Shown here one piece after another: positions 1 to 9,188 of a stretch of 64,000 nucleotides of DNA. This stretch comes from Anaerostipes sp. GTDB lineage: Bacteria; Bacillota; Clostridia; Lachnospirales; Lachnospiraceae. Position 1 is the first letter of the stretch. Every line of letters begins with the position of its first letter. The stretch spans positions 1 to 64,000 of the forward strand of contig JAQWFL010000001.1 of assembly GCA_028704435.1 (NCBI GenBank), given 5' to 3'. The notes beneath the pieces are model-generated. The model saw nothing but the letters and a program-made list of their open reading frames with translations. It did no database searches and had not been told where the DNA came from. A program made the translations under genes and the position numbers.

Positions 1-126
1 TGAAAAGATTAGCCACAGCATGACACAATGCTGTAGAAAGAAGAATGTCGGAAAGCCGTGTGAGGGAAAACCTCATGCACGGTTTGATGAGGGGAAAGAG
101 GGCTTACGCCCTCTGACCTACTCTAC
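1..126 (+). mobile_element. 3' end of a group II intron (domains V and VI)
   Basis: Positions about 53-86 form a domain-V-like hairpin. The strand with AGCCGTGTGAGG pairs with CCTCATGCACGGTT around a GAAAA-type loop, and the AGC catalytic triad lies at 54-56. A second hairpin (AGAGGGC/GCCCTCT, about 97-114) followed by GACCTACTCTAC fits domain VI with a bulged branch-point A and a 3' boundary ending in AC near 126. The intron body and any reverse-transcriptase gene lie upstream of the window. The intron ends only about 50 bases before pgk, so it sits in the promoter/leader or between pgk and an upstream gene such as gap. Confidence 0.85.
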
Positions 127-176
127 CCAATCAGACATAAAATTAATTTTAAAGAGACCTTAGGAGGAAGAAACAC

Positions 177-1373
177 ATGTTAAACAAAAAATCAGTAGAT
201 GATATTAACGTAAAAGGGAAAAAAGTTTTAGTTCGCTGTGATTTTAATGTACCACTTCAAGATGGTAAAATTACAGATGAAAACCGTTTAGTAGCAGCAT
301 TACCTACAATTAAAAAGTTAATTGCTGACGGTGGACAGTTAATTCTTTGTTCTCATTTAGGAAAACCTAAAGGAGAGCCAAAACCAGAATTATCACTTGC
401 ACCAGTTGCAGCACGTTTAACAGAATTATTAGGACAAGAAGTTAAGTTTGCACCTGATGATAATGTTGTTGGTGAAAATGCAAAAGCAGCAGTTGCAGCT
501 ATGAAAGACGGAGACGTTATTTTATTAGAAAATACACGTTATAGAGCAGAAGAAACAAAGAATGGTGAAGAATTTAGTAAAGATTTAGCAAGCTTAGCTG
601 ATATCTTTGTAAATGATGCATTTGGAACAGCTCATAGAGCTCACTGTTCTAATGTTGGAGTAACTAAATTTGTTGATACAGCAGTTGTTGGTTACTTAAT
701 GCAAAAAGAAATCGATTTCTTAGGAAATGCAGTAAATAATCCAGAAAGACCAATGGTAGCTATTTTAGGTGGAGCTAAAGTTTCATCAAAGATTTCTGTA
801 ATTAACAATTTATTAGAAAAAGTTGATACTTTAATTATTGGTGGTGGAATGGCTTATACATTCATGAAAGCATTAGGAGAAGAAGTTGGTAATTCTTTAT
901 TGGAAGAAGACTACTTAGATTATGCAAAAGAGATGATGGATAAAGCAAAAGAAAAGGGTGTAAATCTTTTAATTCCAAAAGATACAGTAGTAGCAGATGC
1001 ATTCTCAAATGATGCAAATACAAAGGTTGCAGAACGTGGAGAAATCGAAGCAGGATGGGAAGGTCTTGATATTGGACCTAAGTCTCAGAAACTTTTTGCT
1101 GACGCCATTAAGGGTGCTAAGACTGTTGTATGGAATGGTCCAATGGGATGTTTTGAAATGTCAAACTTTGCAGCTGGTACAGTAGCAGTAGCAGAAGCTA
1201 TGGCAGAATTAAAAGATGCAACTACAATTATTGGTGGAGGAGACTCTGCAGCAGCTGTAAACCAATTAGGATTTGGTGACAAGATGACACATATCTCAAC
1301 AGGTGGTGGAGCATCTCTTGAATTCTTAGAAGGAAAAGAACTTCCAGGAGTTGCAGCAGCAAACGATAAATAG
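177..1373 (+). CDS. pgk: Phosphoglycerate kinase
   Basis: Cytosolic glycolytic enzyme that transfers phosphate from 1,3-bisphosphoglycerate to ADP. The 398 residues match the usual bacterial length. The N-terminal substrate-binding strand RCDFNVPL, the HRAHCSN segment, GGAKVSSK in the hinge/nucleotide region and GGGDSAAAV near the C-terminus are all present. The ATG follows AGGAGG at a good distance. tpiA follows 65 bases downstream with no terminator between, so the two are probably co-transcribed. No promoter is visible in the 50 bases after the intron end, so transcription probably enters from upstream through or around the intron. Confidence 0.98.
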   Translation: MLNKKSVDDINVKGKKVLVRCDFNVPLQDGKITDENRLVAALPTIKKLIADGGQLILCSHLGKPKGEPKPELSLAPVAARLTELLGQEVKFAPDDNVVGENAKAAVAAMKDGDVILLENTRYRAEETKNGEEFSKDLASLADIFVNDAFGTAHRAHCSNVGVTKFVDTAVVGYLMQKEIDFLGNAVNNPERPMVAILGGAKVSSKISVINNLLEKVDTLIIGGGMAYTFMKALGEEVGNSLLEEDYLDYAKEMMDKAKEKGVNLLIPKDTVVADAFSNDANTKVAERGEIEAGWEGLDIGPKSQKLFADAIKGAKTVVWNGPMGCFEMSNFAAGTVAVAEAMAELKDATTIIGGGDSAAAVNQLGFGDKMTHISTGGGASLEFLEGKELPGVAAANDK

Positions 1374-1438
1374 GCAGTAAGCACTGAATGAAAATAATCG
1401 AAATAGGCAATGTGATGATATAATAAGGAGAAAGAATT

Positions 1439-2185
1439 ATGCGTAAAACAATTGTAGCAGGAAACTGGAAAATGAACAAAACACCTAGTGAAGCAAAAGC
1501 TTTAGTAGAAGAACTAAAACCATTAGTAGCAGGAGATACATCTGATGTGGTATTCTGTGTACCAGCTATCTGTATTCCAGCAGCTATGGAAGCAGCAAAA
1601 GGAAGCAATATTAACATTGGTGCTGAAAATATGTACTTTGAAGAGAGTGGAGCTTATACAGGAGAAATTGCTCCTAATATGCTAACAGACTTAGGTGTTA
1701 AGTATGTTATTCTTGGACATTCTGAGAGAAGAGAATATTTTGCTGAAACAGATGAAACAGTAAACAAAAAAGTATTAAAGGCTTTTGAACATGGAATTAC
1801 TCCAATCATCTGTTGTGGTGAAACATTAGCTCAAAGAGAACAAGGTGTTACAATTGATTTTGTTCGTACACAAATTAAGATTGCTCTACAAGGTGTAACA
1901 GCAGAACAAGCTAAGACAGCAGTTATTGCTTACGAACCAATTTGGGCAATTGGAACTGGAAAGGTTGCTACAACAGAACAAGCTCAAGAAGTTTGTGCAG
2001 CTATTCGTGTATGTGTTGGTGAAGTATATGATCAAGCAACAGCAGAAGCTATTCGTATCCAATATGGTGGATCAGTTTCAGCTGCAAGCGCTCCTGAATT
2101 ATTTGCACAGGCAGATATTGATGGTGGATTAGTTGGTGGAGCTTCATTAAAACCAGACTTTGGAAAAATCGTTAATTACAAATAA
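1439..2185 (+). CDS. tpiA: Triose-phosphate isomerase
   Basis: Interconverts dihydroxyacetone phosphate and glyceraldehyde-3-phosphate. It has 248 residues, typical for the family. The catalytic Lys lies in GNWKMNK, the His in GHSERR and the Glu in [11 protein letters not shown]. The phosphate-binding C-terminal loops YGGSV and GGLVGGASL are intact. The RBS AAGGAG precedes the ATG. It is the second gene of the pgk-tpiA unit and is closed by a hairpin terminator. In many Firmicutes gpmI and eno follow directly. Here they are displaced to 10131 and 16762. Confidence 0.98.
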   Translation: MRKTIVAGNWKMNKTPSEAKALVEELKPLVAGDTSDVVFCVPAICIPAAMEAAKGSNINIGAENMYFEESGAYTGEIAPNMLTDLGVKYVILGHSERREYFAETDETVNKKVLKAFEHGITPIICCGETLAQREQGVTIDFVRTQIKIALQGVTAEQAKTAVIAYEPIWAIGTGKVATTEQAQEVCAAIRVCVGEVYDQATAEAIRIQYGGSVSAASAPELFAQADIDGGLVGGASLKPDFGKIVNYK

Positions 2186-2200
2186 GCTTTAGATGATTTT

Positions 2201-2247
2201 AAAAACCTAGTATTTATGCCATAAATGGTGTATTTACTGGGTTTTTG
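2201..2247 (+). terminator. Rho-independent terminator after tpiA
   Basis: AAAACCTAGTATTTA pairs imperfectly with TAAATGGTGTATTTACTGGGTTTT and is followed by a T-rich stretch. It closes the pgk-tpiA operon. Confidence 0.75.
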
Positions 2248-2283
2248 CTTTTTATCTACTTATAAGAGGTTAAGAGAGGAGTA

Positions 2284-3246
2284 ATGAATTTGAATATAGT
2301 ATTTATGGAAGCACAGTCTTTAGGTGAGGATGTGGATTTATCTGTTTTTTCAAAGTTAGGAAATGTCACGATTTATGAGACGGATCATCCAGAGAAGAAT
2401 AAAGACCGAATCAAAGATGCAGATATCCTAGTTATGAATAAAATTTTGATGAATGAGGAATTGTTAAAGTATGCACCTAATTTAAAATTGATTTGCGTGA
2501 CAGCAACGGGAACAGATTGTATTGATTTAGAATATACAGCAAAGCGTGGAATTGCAGTTTCTAATGTTGTGGCATATTCAACGGAATCTGTGGTACAGCA
2601 TACCTTTGCTTTGTTATTTTATCTTTGGGAGAAGTCTAGATTTTATGATGAGTATGTGAAGGAAGGGGAATATTCCAAAGCAGAAGGCTTTGGGTGTTAT
2701 CCAGAAAAATTTCATGAATTGGCAGGTAAGACCTGGGGAATTGTTGGTTTGGGTAATATAGGAAGAAGGGTTGCTGAGATTGCAACTGTGTTTGGATGTC
2801 GTGTTATATTTTACTCTCCTTCTGGAAACAAAAGAGATGATGTACCATATGAACAAGTGACTTTTCCTCAGTTGTTGGAACAATCAGATATTCTGTCGAT
2901 TCATGCACCATTGACCAAGGATACAAAGGAACTTATTTGTAAGGACACTTTGTCACAAATGAAGAAGACAGCAGTTTTGATTAATGTTGGTCGTGGAGGC
3001 ATTGTAAATGATGAGGATTTGACGGAAGCATTAGAGGATGGAATTATAGAGGCGGCAGGTCTAGATGCCTTAAATCAAGAACCTATGTCTTTAGACAATC
3101 CATTATATAGAATTCAAGATAGTAAAAAATTATATATTACGCCTCATATTGCGTGGGCGACAGTAGAGTCGAGAAGACGATGTGTAGAAGAAGTGTATAA
3201 AAATATAGAAAGCTTTTTTCAAGGAACGGTTAGAAATAAAGTATAA
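2284..3246 (+). CDS. D-isomer-specific 2-hydroxyacid dehydrogenase (hydroxypyruvate/glycerate dehydrogenase-like)
   Basis: NAD(P)-dependent 2-ketoacid reductase of 320 residues. The dinucleotide-binding motif is GIVGLGNIGRRVAE (about 153-166). The active-site Arg is in INVGRGGIV and the catalytic His in ITPHIAW. The residue following beta-2 of the Rossmann fold is in FYSPSG, with no Asp at the usual NAD-selecting position, so NADP use is possible. Glycerate/hydroxypyruvate is the closest guess from overall pattern. The exact substrate cannot be read from sequence. It is monocistronic: a terminator lies on each side, and RBS GAGAGGAGT is immediately upstream. Confidence 0.85.
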   Translation: MNLNIVFMEAQSLGEDVDLSVFSKLGNVTIYETDHPEKNKDRIKDADILVMNKILMNEELLKYAPNLKLICVTATGTDCIDLEYTAKRGIAVSNVVAYSTESVVQHTFALLFYLWEKSRFYDEYVKEGEYSKAEGFGCYPEKFHELAGKTWGIVGLGNIGRRVAEIATVFGCRVIFYSPSGNKRDDVPYEQVTFPQLLEQSDILSIHAPLTKDTKELICKDTLSQMKKTAVLINVGRGGIVNDEDLTEALEDGIIEAAGLDALNQEPMSLDNPLYRIQDSKKLYITPHIAWATVESRRRCVEEVYKNIESFFQGTVRNKV

Positions 3247-3250
3247 GAAA

Positions 3251-3286
3251 AAAACAGGCAGGAATTCATCATTCCTTGCCTGTTTT
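3251..3286. terminator. Bidirectional terminator between convergent genes
   Basis: AAAACAGGCAGGAAT pairs with ATTCCTTGCCTGTTTT (one bulged T) with A- and T-tracts on the two sides. It serves both the hydroxyacid dehydrogenase gene (+) and pgi (-). Confidence 0.88.
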
Positions 3287-3298
3287 CTAAATTCATTC

Positions 3299-4882
3299 TT
3301 AGATATCTAATAAATCACTAAATGCTTTTAATGCACCGTCTGTTTCATGAGCAAGCACTTTTGTAGCAAGTACTTTACCAAGTTGTACACCCTCTTGGTC
3401 GAAACTATTAACATTCCAGATGAAGCCTTGGAACATAATCTTATTTTCAAAGTGAGCTAAGATTGCACCAAGAGATTCTGGTGTTAATTGATCTCCAATG
3501 ATGATGCTTGATGGACGTCCACCTTCAAACTTCTTGTTTGGATTCTCATCGTCTTTACCACATGCAAATGCGATAATCTGAGCAGCTACGTTAGCACATA
3601 ACTTTTGCTGACTTGTGCTTCCTTCGATAACAACGTCAGTTGCTAACTGGCTCTTCTTAAATCCAACAAATTGTAATGGAACAATATCAGTTCCTTGATG
3701 TAATAATTGGTAGAAAGAATGTTGTCCGTTTGTACCAGGTTCTCCAAAAATAACAGGTCCTGTTGCATAGTTTACAGGTTTACCATCGCGGTTTACTGTC
3801 TTACCATTGGATTCCATATCACATTGTTGTAAATGTGCTGGGAAACGAATCAAAGCTTGTGAATATGGTAGAACAGCTGTGTTTGGGTATCCTTGCACAT
3901 TACGTTCGTAAACACCAATTAAAGCATCTAACATAGCAGGATTCTTTGTTAAATCTTTATTCTTACAAAGTTCGTCTGCATCTGCAGCCCCTTCAAGAAT
4001 TCTTCCGTAGATATCACCACCAAATGCAAGTGAAAGAACAACTCCACCAACAACAGATGAAGAAGAATAACGACCACCAATGTAGTTATCCATGAAGAAT
4101 GATTCAAGATAATCATCACCTTGAGCTAAAGGAGATGTCTCACTTGTTGCTGCAAGCATGTGCTTAGAAGGATCTAATCCAGCTTTCTTTAAAGCATCTT
4201 TTACAAAAGCTTCATTGGTCAGAGTTTCCAATGTAGTTCCAGATTTGGAAACAACAATAAATAAAGAACGAGAAACATCTATTGAATTAAGAACGGCAGC
4301 AGCATCATCAGGATCAACATTAGAGATGAACTTTGCTTCCATCTTGAAAGTATCGTTTGCTTTTGCCCAGTTTTCAAGAGCCATATATAAAGCACGTGGT
4401 CCTAAATCACTTCCACCGATACCAATTTGAACAACTGTTGTAAATTTTTCTCCAGCTGCGTTTGTAATTTTACCTGCATGAACTTTTTCTGCAAATTCAG
4501 CAGCTTTTTTTTGTTGAGATACATAGAAATCACGCTTGTCAACACCGTTGTCAAGAACAGGATTTCCTAATTGTCTACGAGCTAAGTGATGAAGAACCAT
4601 ACGACCTTCTCCGGTGTTAATAACAGCGCCATTGTATAACTCCTCGAACTTCTCAACTAATTGATGTTCATCTGCTAATTCGCTAAGAGTGTCTAAGATT
4701 GTGTCATCAACCTCTTTTGCTGCATAATTAAAATTCAAACCAGCGACCATAGGTACGTTGTACTTTGCGACACGATCAGCGCCGCTTTCACCAGACATTG
4801 CTTCTACAATGTTCACTTTATCTTTCATACCAGTGAGTTTTTCATAAGATACTAATGTGTCAAGATTGTTCCATGTTGCCAT
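3299..4882 (-). CDS. pgi: Glucose-6-phosphate isomerase
   Basis: Interconverts glucose-6-phosphate and fructose-6-phosphate at the top of glycolysis. It has 527 residues, the long bacterial form. Family signatures seen are IGIGGSDLGPRALY, VSKSGTTLET, GGRYSSSSVVGG, EPGTNGQHSFYQLLHQG and the C-terminal NSFDQEGVQLGK segment with the catalytic Lys region. RBS AAGGAGG lies 7 bases before the ATG. It has its own promoter and is convergent with the preceding dehydrogenase gene. Confidence 0.97.
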   Translation of the reverse strand: MATWNNLDTLVSYEKLTGMKDKVNIVEAMSGESGADRVAKYNVPMVAGLNFNYAAKEVDDTILDTLSELADEHQLVEKFEELYNGAVINTGEGRMVLHHLARRQLGNPVLDNGVDKRDFYVSQQKKAAEFAEKVHAGKITNAAGEKFTTVVQIGIGGSDLGPRALYMALENWAKANDTFKMEAKFISNVDPDDAAAVLNSIDVSRSLFIVVSKSGTTLETLTNEAFVKDALKKAGLDPSKHMLAATSETSPLAQGDDYLESFFMDNYIGGRYSSSSVVGGVVLSLAFGGDIYGRILEGAADADELCKNKDLTKNPAMLDALIGVYERNVQGYPNTAVLPYSQALIRFPAHLQQCDMESNGKTVNRDGKPVNYATGPVIFGEPGTNGQHSFYQLLHQGTDIVPLQFVGFKKSQLATDVVIEGSTSQQKLCANVAAQIIAFACGKDDENPNKKFEGGRPSSIIIGDQLTPESLGAILAHFENKIMFQGFIWNVNSFDQEGVQLGKVLATKVLAHETDGALKAFSDLLDI

Positions 4883-4988
4883 AAGTAATTCCTCCTTAAA
4901 CTGTGAGCTTTCATCCTAAAAAATAGGAATGAAATAATATAAATGGATGCAAAAAACTGTAAAATCACATCCACATTCTGTCAAAATA

Positions 4989-5017
4989 ATTATACTAGAA
5001 AAACTCAATGATTTCAA
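4989..5017 (-). promoter_or_regulatory. Sigma-A promoter of pgi
   Basis: On the minus strand TTGAAA (5017-5012), a 17-base spacer and TATAAT (4994-4989). It lies about 107 bases upstream of the pgi ATG, which leaves a leader of roughly 100 nucleotides. Confidence 0.8.
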
Positions 5018-5093
5018 TGGATTGTGGGGACAAATTGCTTTTAAAATCGACAATATTAAGAGGGGTTGTTTCACTGGAATTTATATAAATTTA

Positions 5094-5102
5094 TGATATA
5101 AT
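5094..5102 (+). promoter_or_regulatory. Extended -10 promoter of the D,D-carboxypeptidase gene
   Basis: TGaTATAAT (5094-5102) is a perfect extended -10. No good -35 is found 17 bases upstream (CTGGAA). Transcription would start near 5109, which decides the start codon of the following gene. Confidence 0.65.
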
Positions 5103-5143
5103 TAATACATATGTCAAAAACAAAAGAAAAATGGAGAAAAGCG

Positions 5144-6313
5144 ATGTTAGGAAAATGGAAGCAAAGATGGAAAAAGACAGTTGTCTGTGTTTTTAGTGCG
5201 ATTTTAATGATGGGAATAGCAGGAATGCCAGTAGCTGCTGCAGACCAATTGAATTTGCATGCACAGTCTTATTGTGTTATGGAGGCGGATTCAGGACGCA
5301 TTTTAATGGAAAAGGATGGAGATAAGTGTAGGGCCAATGCCAGTACAACAAAGATTTTAACTTGTCTGTATGTAATTGAACATTGTGATTTGAATGCTAC
5401 AGTGAAAGTGTCTAAGCTTGCTGCGTCTCAGACTAAGGTGCATTTACAGATGCGTGAAGGGGAAGAATATAAGGTAAAGGATCTTTTATATGCATTAATG
5501 CTTGAGTCTTATAATGATTGTGCATATGCACTTGCTGAATATGCTTGTGGAAGTGTTGAAAAGTTTGAGAAGGCAGTGAATCAAGAAGCAGTGAAGATAG
5601 GAGCATCCAACACTCATTTTGTGACTCCTAATGGATTAGATAAAAAGGATAGCAAAGGCTGGCATCATACAACAGCAAAAGATTTGACGTTGATTATGAG
5701 AAGATGCATTAAGAATAAGACATTTTTGCAGATTACCAGAACAAAGAAATATAAATTTAAAAATGTAGCAGGGACAAGGTCATTTGAATGTAATAATCAT
5801 AATGTGTTGTTGACGACTATGAAGGGTGCCATTTCAGGAAAAACAGGCTATACAGACCGAGCAGGTTATTGTTATATTGGTGCAGTAGAGAAAGATGGAA
5901 TTACATACATTGTTGCACTACTTCGATCAGGAGTGCCATCAAACTGGGATTTTAAGTGGAGAGATATGAACAGCATTATTACATATGCTGGAAAGACTTA
6001 TGAGAGAAAGCAGGTGGCAGTACAGGATAAATTAAAGGCTGTTAGTGTTTCTAATGGCGTCACAGATACAGTAGATACATATGTAAAAGACAATAAGGTT
6101 CAGTTTATATGTAAGAAGAAAGAACAAGTGCAGGTAAAGTATGATTATAAGAAGAATCTAGTTGCACCAGTAAAAAAGAATCAGAAAGTTGGAACGGTAT
6201 CTTATTACATTGGAAATGAATGTGTGAAGAAACAAGATATTTTTACTTCTGAAAAGGTGGAAGAAAAGACATTGTTATGGCAGATTAAACACTTTATGTC
6301 ATCAATTTTTTAA
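5144..6313 (+). CDS. D-alanyl-D-alanine carboxypeptidase (PBP5/DacF type)
   Basis: Secreted/membrane-anchored penicillin-binding protein that trims the terminal D-Ala of peptidoglycan stem peptides. The three active-site motifs are visible: SxxK as STTK, SxN as SYN, and KTG in SGKTGYTD. A signal peptide (KKTVVCVFSAILMMG to VAAA) precedes the domain, and the C-terminus LLWQIKHFMSSIF looks like the amphipathic membrane-anchoring helix of the family. The start is called at 5144 (389 residues, RBS TGGAGAAAAGCG). The upstream in-frame ATG at 5111 sits within 2 bases of the predicted transcription start. A vegetative or sporulation role cannot be decided. Confidence 0.92.
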   Translation: MLGKWKQRWKKTVVCVFSAILMMGIAGMPVAAADQLNLHAQSYCVMEADSGRILMEKDGDKCRANASTTKILTCLYVIEHCDLNATVKVSKLAASQTKVHLQMREGEEYKVKDLLYALMLESYNDCAYALAEYACGSVEKFEKAVNQEAVKIGASNTHFVTPNGLDKKDSKGWHHTTAKDLTLIMRRCIKNKTFLQITRTKKYKFKNVAGTRSFECNNHNVLLTTMKGAISGKTGYTDRAGYCYIGAVEKDGITYIVALLRSGVPSNWDFKWRDMNSIITYAGKTYERKQVAVQDKLKAVSVSNGVTDTVDTYVKDNKVQFICKKKEQVQVKYDYKKNLVAPVKKNQKVGTVSYYIGNECVKKQDIFTSEKVEEKTLLWQIKHFMSSIF

Positions 6314-6348
6314 CAGATAATGAAAGCAGGAAGAAGGGCATACATAAT

Positions 6349-7008
6349 ATGACAAAGACAAAGGGAATTATTTTTGATTTTAATGGAACATTATTTTTTG
6401 ATAATGATAAGCATGTATTAGCATGGGGTGCGATTTCAAAGTTACTTCGAGGCAGGGATATTACCAATGAGGAATTACATCAGAAATTAAATGGAACACC
6501 GAATATCCATAATGTTCAATATATGATGGATGGAAAAGCAACCAAGGAAGAAGAAAGTAAATATTCTTTATTAAAGGAAGAATATTATAGAGATTTTTGC
6601 AGAAAAGATAAAGAAACATTTCATTTGGTGGAAGGTGTGGTTGAATTCTTCAATGAATTAAAAGAAAATCAAGTGCCTTTTACTATCGCTAGTGCATCTA
6701 TAAAAGACAATATTGATTTCTTTGTTGAATCATTTCATTTGGATACATGGATGAAACCTTCGGATATTATATATGATGACGGAACCTATGAAAATAAAAT
6801 CCAAATGTTTCAAAATGCAGCAGATGTAATTGGGGTAAGGATAGAAGATACTTTAATATATGAGGACTCTTATTCAGGAATTAAAAATGCATATGCAGCA
6901 GGATGCAAAAATATTGTAGTAATTTGTCCCAATGAGAAAAGGGAAGAATATCTACAATTTCCAGGGGTTATTCGTACCATAGAGGATTTCAGTCAGGAGA
7001 CTCTATGA
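6349..7008 (+). CDS. HAD-superfamily hydrolase with variant motif I (DFNGT)
   Basis: A 219-residue protein of the beta-phosphoglucomutase/phosphatase-like HAD group with a helical cap. Motif I is FDFNGTLFFD. The nucleophile Asp10 is present, but the Asp two positions on, normally the general acid/base, is Asn12. Motif II is the SAS in TIASAS, and the motif IV acidic pair is YEDSYSGI. Its stop overlaps the aldose-epimerase start by 4 bases (ATGA), so the two are translationally coupled. This suggests a sugar-phosphate substrate. The Asn may mean altered chemistry or a slow phosphatase. The function is not assigned. Confidence 0.75.
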   Translation: MTKTKGIIFDFNGTLFFDNDKHVLAWGAISKLLRGRDITNEELHQKLNGTPNIHNVQYMMDGKATKEEESKYSLLKEEYYRDFCRKDKETFHLVEGVVEFFNELKENQVPFTIASASIKDNIDFFVESFHLDTWMKPSDIIYDDGTYENKIQMFQNAADVIGVRIEDTLIYEDSYSGIKNAYAAGCKNIVVICPNEKREEYLQFPGVIRTIEDFSQETL

Positions 7009-8024
7009 GTGTAGAGATTCTAGAGTACGGGAAAGATGAGATTGTTGTTATTCAAATGAAAAATGATTTCTTGACAGTACAATTTACAAATCTTGGATGC
7101 CATATTCTATCTATTTTGATGCCGGATTGTTATGGAGTCAAAGAAGACATTGTTCTTGGATATGAATGTATCGAGGATTACTATGGTGATATTAACCATA
7201 TGGGAGGAGTTATTGGACGAGTAGCCAATCGAATCAGTGGTGGAAGGTTTACATTAAATGGGCGGGAATATCCATTGGAAGTAAACAATGGTCCCAATTG
7301 TCTCCATGGCGGAAATGATGGATTTGACAGCAGAATTTACGACTATGAAGTAGAAGGAAATAAAGTCATATTTACTTATGTATCAAAGGATATGGAACAA
7401 GGATTCCCAGGGAATCTAACAGTTAAAATTTCTTATGAATTAAAAGAGAAAAGTATATTAATGAAATGTTATGGGGTTTGTGATCAGGATACCCTAATTA
7501 ACTTAACCAATCATAGTTATTTTAATTTGGCAGGGAATAGAAAAGAGAAAATCTACAACCACAAACTTCAAGTGAAAGCAAATCAAATAGCTATGATAGA
7601 TGAGATGGGATGTACCACAGGGGAATTCATGGATGTAGATGGCACACCATTTGACTTTCGGGAATTTCATACTGTGGGAGAGCGAATTCACGAAGAGCAC
7701 CAGCAGTTAAAGTTTGGCTCTGGATATGATATCCCATATATATTGTCAGATGAAAAGAATCAGATAACATTGATTCATCCAGAATCTGGACGTGAGATGA
7801 TAATTTCAACTTCACTTCCAGTAACCCAAGTTTATAGCTCTAATTTTCTTGGAGGAGAGCCAAGAGGGAAAGAAGGTGTCTGTTATGGCAGTGGAGATGC
7901 CATCTGCCTTGAGACACAGTATTTGCCAGATTCTGTTCATATTGAAGATGAACCAAAAGCTATTTTGCGAAAAGGAGAAGAATATGTTTCTTCTACAGAA
8001 TACAAATTTTCACTGGTAAAATAG
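7005..8024 (+). CDS. galM: Aldose 1-epimerase (galactose mutarotase family)
   Basis: Interconverts alpha and beta anomers of aldoses. It has 339 residues, typical of GalM. Signatures are IGRVANRISGGRF, NNGPNCLHGG, LTNHSYFNLAG (catalytic His region), and the late LETQYLPDSVH segment containing the catalytic Glu. It overlaps the HAD gene by 4 bases and is closed by a hairpin terminator. No galactokinase or transporter is adjacent, so the sugar is not identified. Confidence 0.93.
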   Translation: MSVEILEYGKDEIVVIQMKNDFLTVQFTNLGCHILSILMPDCYGVKEDIVLGYECIEDYYGDINHMGGVIGRVANRISGGRFTLNGREYPLEVNNGPNCLHGGNDGFDSRIYDYEVEGNKVIFTYVSKDMEQGFPGNLTVKISYELKEKSILMKCYGVCDQDTLINLTNHSYFNLAGNRKEKIYNHKLQVKANQIAMIDEMGCTTGEFMDVDGTPFDFREFHTVGERIHEEHQQLKFGSGYDIPYILSDEKNQITLIHPESGREMIISTSLPVTQVYSSNFLGGEPRGKEGVCYGSGDAICLETQYLPDSVHIEDEPKAILRKGEEYVSSTEYKFSLVK

Positions 8025-8030
8025 AATAGT

Positions 8031-8083
8031 AAAAACAGCTAAATTCCAAAAGTTTATAAAAACTATGAAGTCTAGCTGTTTTT
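8031..8083. terminator. Bidirectional terminator
   Basis: AAAAACAGCTA (8031-8041) pairs with TAGCTGTTTTT (8073-8083). A smaller inner stem AAAAGTTT/AAAACT is also present. It separates galM (+) from the alpha/beta hydrolase (-). Confidence 0.8.
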
Positions 8084-8093
8084 GTAATGAATA

Positions 8094-9020
8094 TTAATCT
8101 AAGACATTATCCATAAATTGGATAATGCCAGATTCTACTTCGTCTTTGATATCAGTATAATTATGAATTTCATGGCGGTAGCTAGAATAAACTTTTGTTG
8201 TAACGGTATGCCCTGTGTCATAGAGCCAGTTTGTTGTCTCGTAGATACCTTTTCCGTATTCCCCAACAGGGTCCTGATCGCCACCAATATTGTAAATTGG
8301 AAGTTTTGTTGGAACTTTTTCAGCCCATGTAGTCCCATAAATTGCTTCCATCATCTGAATAAAATAAAGAATGGATTGATTGGATGTTGGTTTTGTAAAT
8401 GCATCAAATGGATCATTGGCATGGTCTACTTGTACATAAGGATCGGAACAAATCCATTCGTTTCCAAGAGTGACACTATCGCATCGCTCGCACATCCATC
8501 CCATTAAGTCCATGGTAAAGGACGCATCGGATTCCTTTCCTTTTCCCTGAGCAATCACTTCTTCTAGTTTTTTCTTTGTCTCGGCTGCTCCACGAAATAT
8601 ACCAGTGGTTCCGCAGATTGTAACCCCAGCCAAATCATCTCCGTACTTTGAAATGTAATCTCTTGCAATAAAAGATCCCATGCTGTGACCAAAGAGGAAG
8701 TAAGGTAAGTCAGGATATTTATCACACACAATTCCTTTGAATGTATGTTCATCTTCCATCATAGTATGGAATCCTGCATCTCCCCAGTCACCCCAGGTGT
8801 CATTCATCATCGCTGTTTTTCCATGTCCCACATGGTCGTTTGCTGCCACAATGTAACCTGCATCCATAAATTTGACAATCATATGCAGATAGCGTCTTGA
8901 GTGTTCGCCAAAGCCATGAATTACCTGAACAATTCCTTTTGGCTTGGCAGCAGGAACATAAATCCAGCCTTGTACATCGTCACGCTTATTAAAGGATTTA
9001 AAACTTACTTCATGTAACAT
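8094..9020 (-). CDS. Alpha/beta hydrolase, monoacylglycerol-lipase/lysophospholipase-like
   Basis: Serine hydrolase of the Hydrolase_4 (serine aminopeptidase S33-like) family. The oxyanion-hole HGFGEHSRRY is near the N-terminus, the nucleophile elbow is GHSMGS, the acid lies in GGDQDPVGEYG and the His in SSYRHEIHN. No signal peptide is seen, so it is probably cytosolic. The start is placed at 9020 (308 residues), because GGAGG lies 7-8 bases before that ATG, while the ATG six codons upstream has no RBS. The natural substrate (lipid ester, acyl-glycerol) is inferred from family only. Confidence 0.85.
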   Translation of the reverse strand: MLHEVSFKSFNKRDDVQGWIYVPAAKPKGIVQVIHGFGEHSRRYLHMIVKFMDAGYIVAANDHVGHGKTAMMNDTWGDWGDAGFHTMMEDEHTFKGIVCDKYPDLPYFLFGHSMGSFIARDYISKYGDDLAGVTICGTTGIFRGAAETKKKLEEVIAQGKGKESDASFTMDLMGWMCERCDSVTLGNEWICSDPYVQVDHANDPFDAFTKPTSNQSILYFIQMMEAIYGTTWAEKVPTKLPIYNIGGDQDPVGEYGKGIYETTNWLYDTGHTVTTKVYSSYRHEIHNYTDIKDEVESGIIQFMDNVLD

Positions 9021-9065
9021 AAAAATACCTCCGTGCATTCTTGATATGATTAAATTGTTATCTAA

Positions 9066-9074
9066 ATTATATCA
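9066..9074 (-). promoter_or_regulatory. Extended -10 promoter of the alpha/beta hydrolase gene
   Basis: Minus-strand TGaTATAAT. The -35 region is weak. It lies 46 bases upstream of the chosen ATG. Confidence 0.55.
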
Positions 9075-9188
9075 TATTTGACATCTCTTAGGGTAAAATA
9101 GCTTTTAACGCTAATATATTAAATTATGTGGTAAAATAAATAAGATAATATTAAAATAAGGGATTTCAACAGATATTGGAGGAATCAG

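Noticed and set aside
1085-1617. Antisense frames over pgk and tpiA
   Set aside because: They lie opposite strongly conserved genes with no RBS or family signal. Similar antisense frames elsewhere were left out for the same reason.
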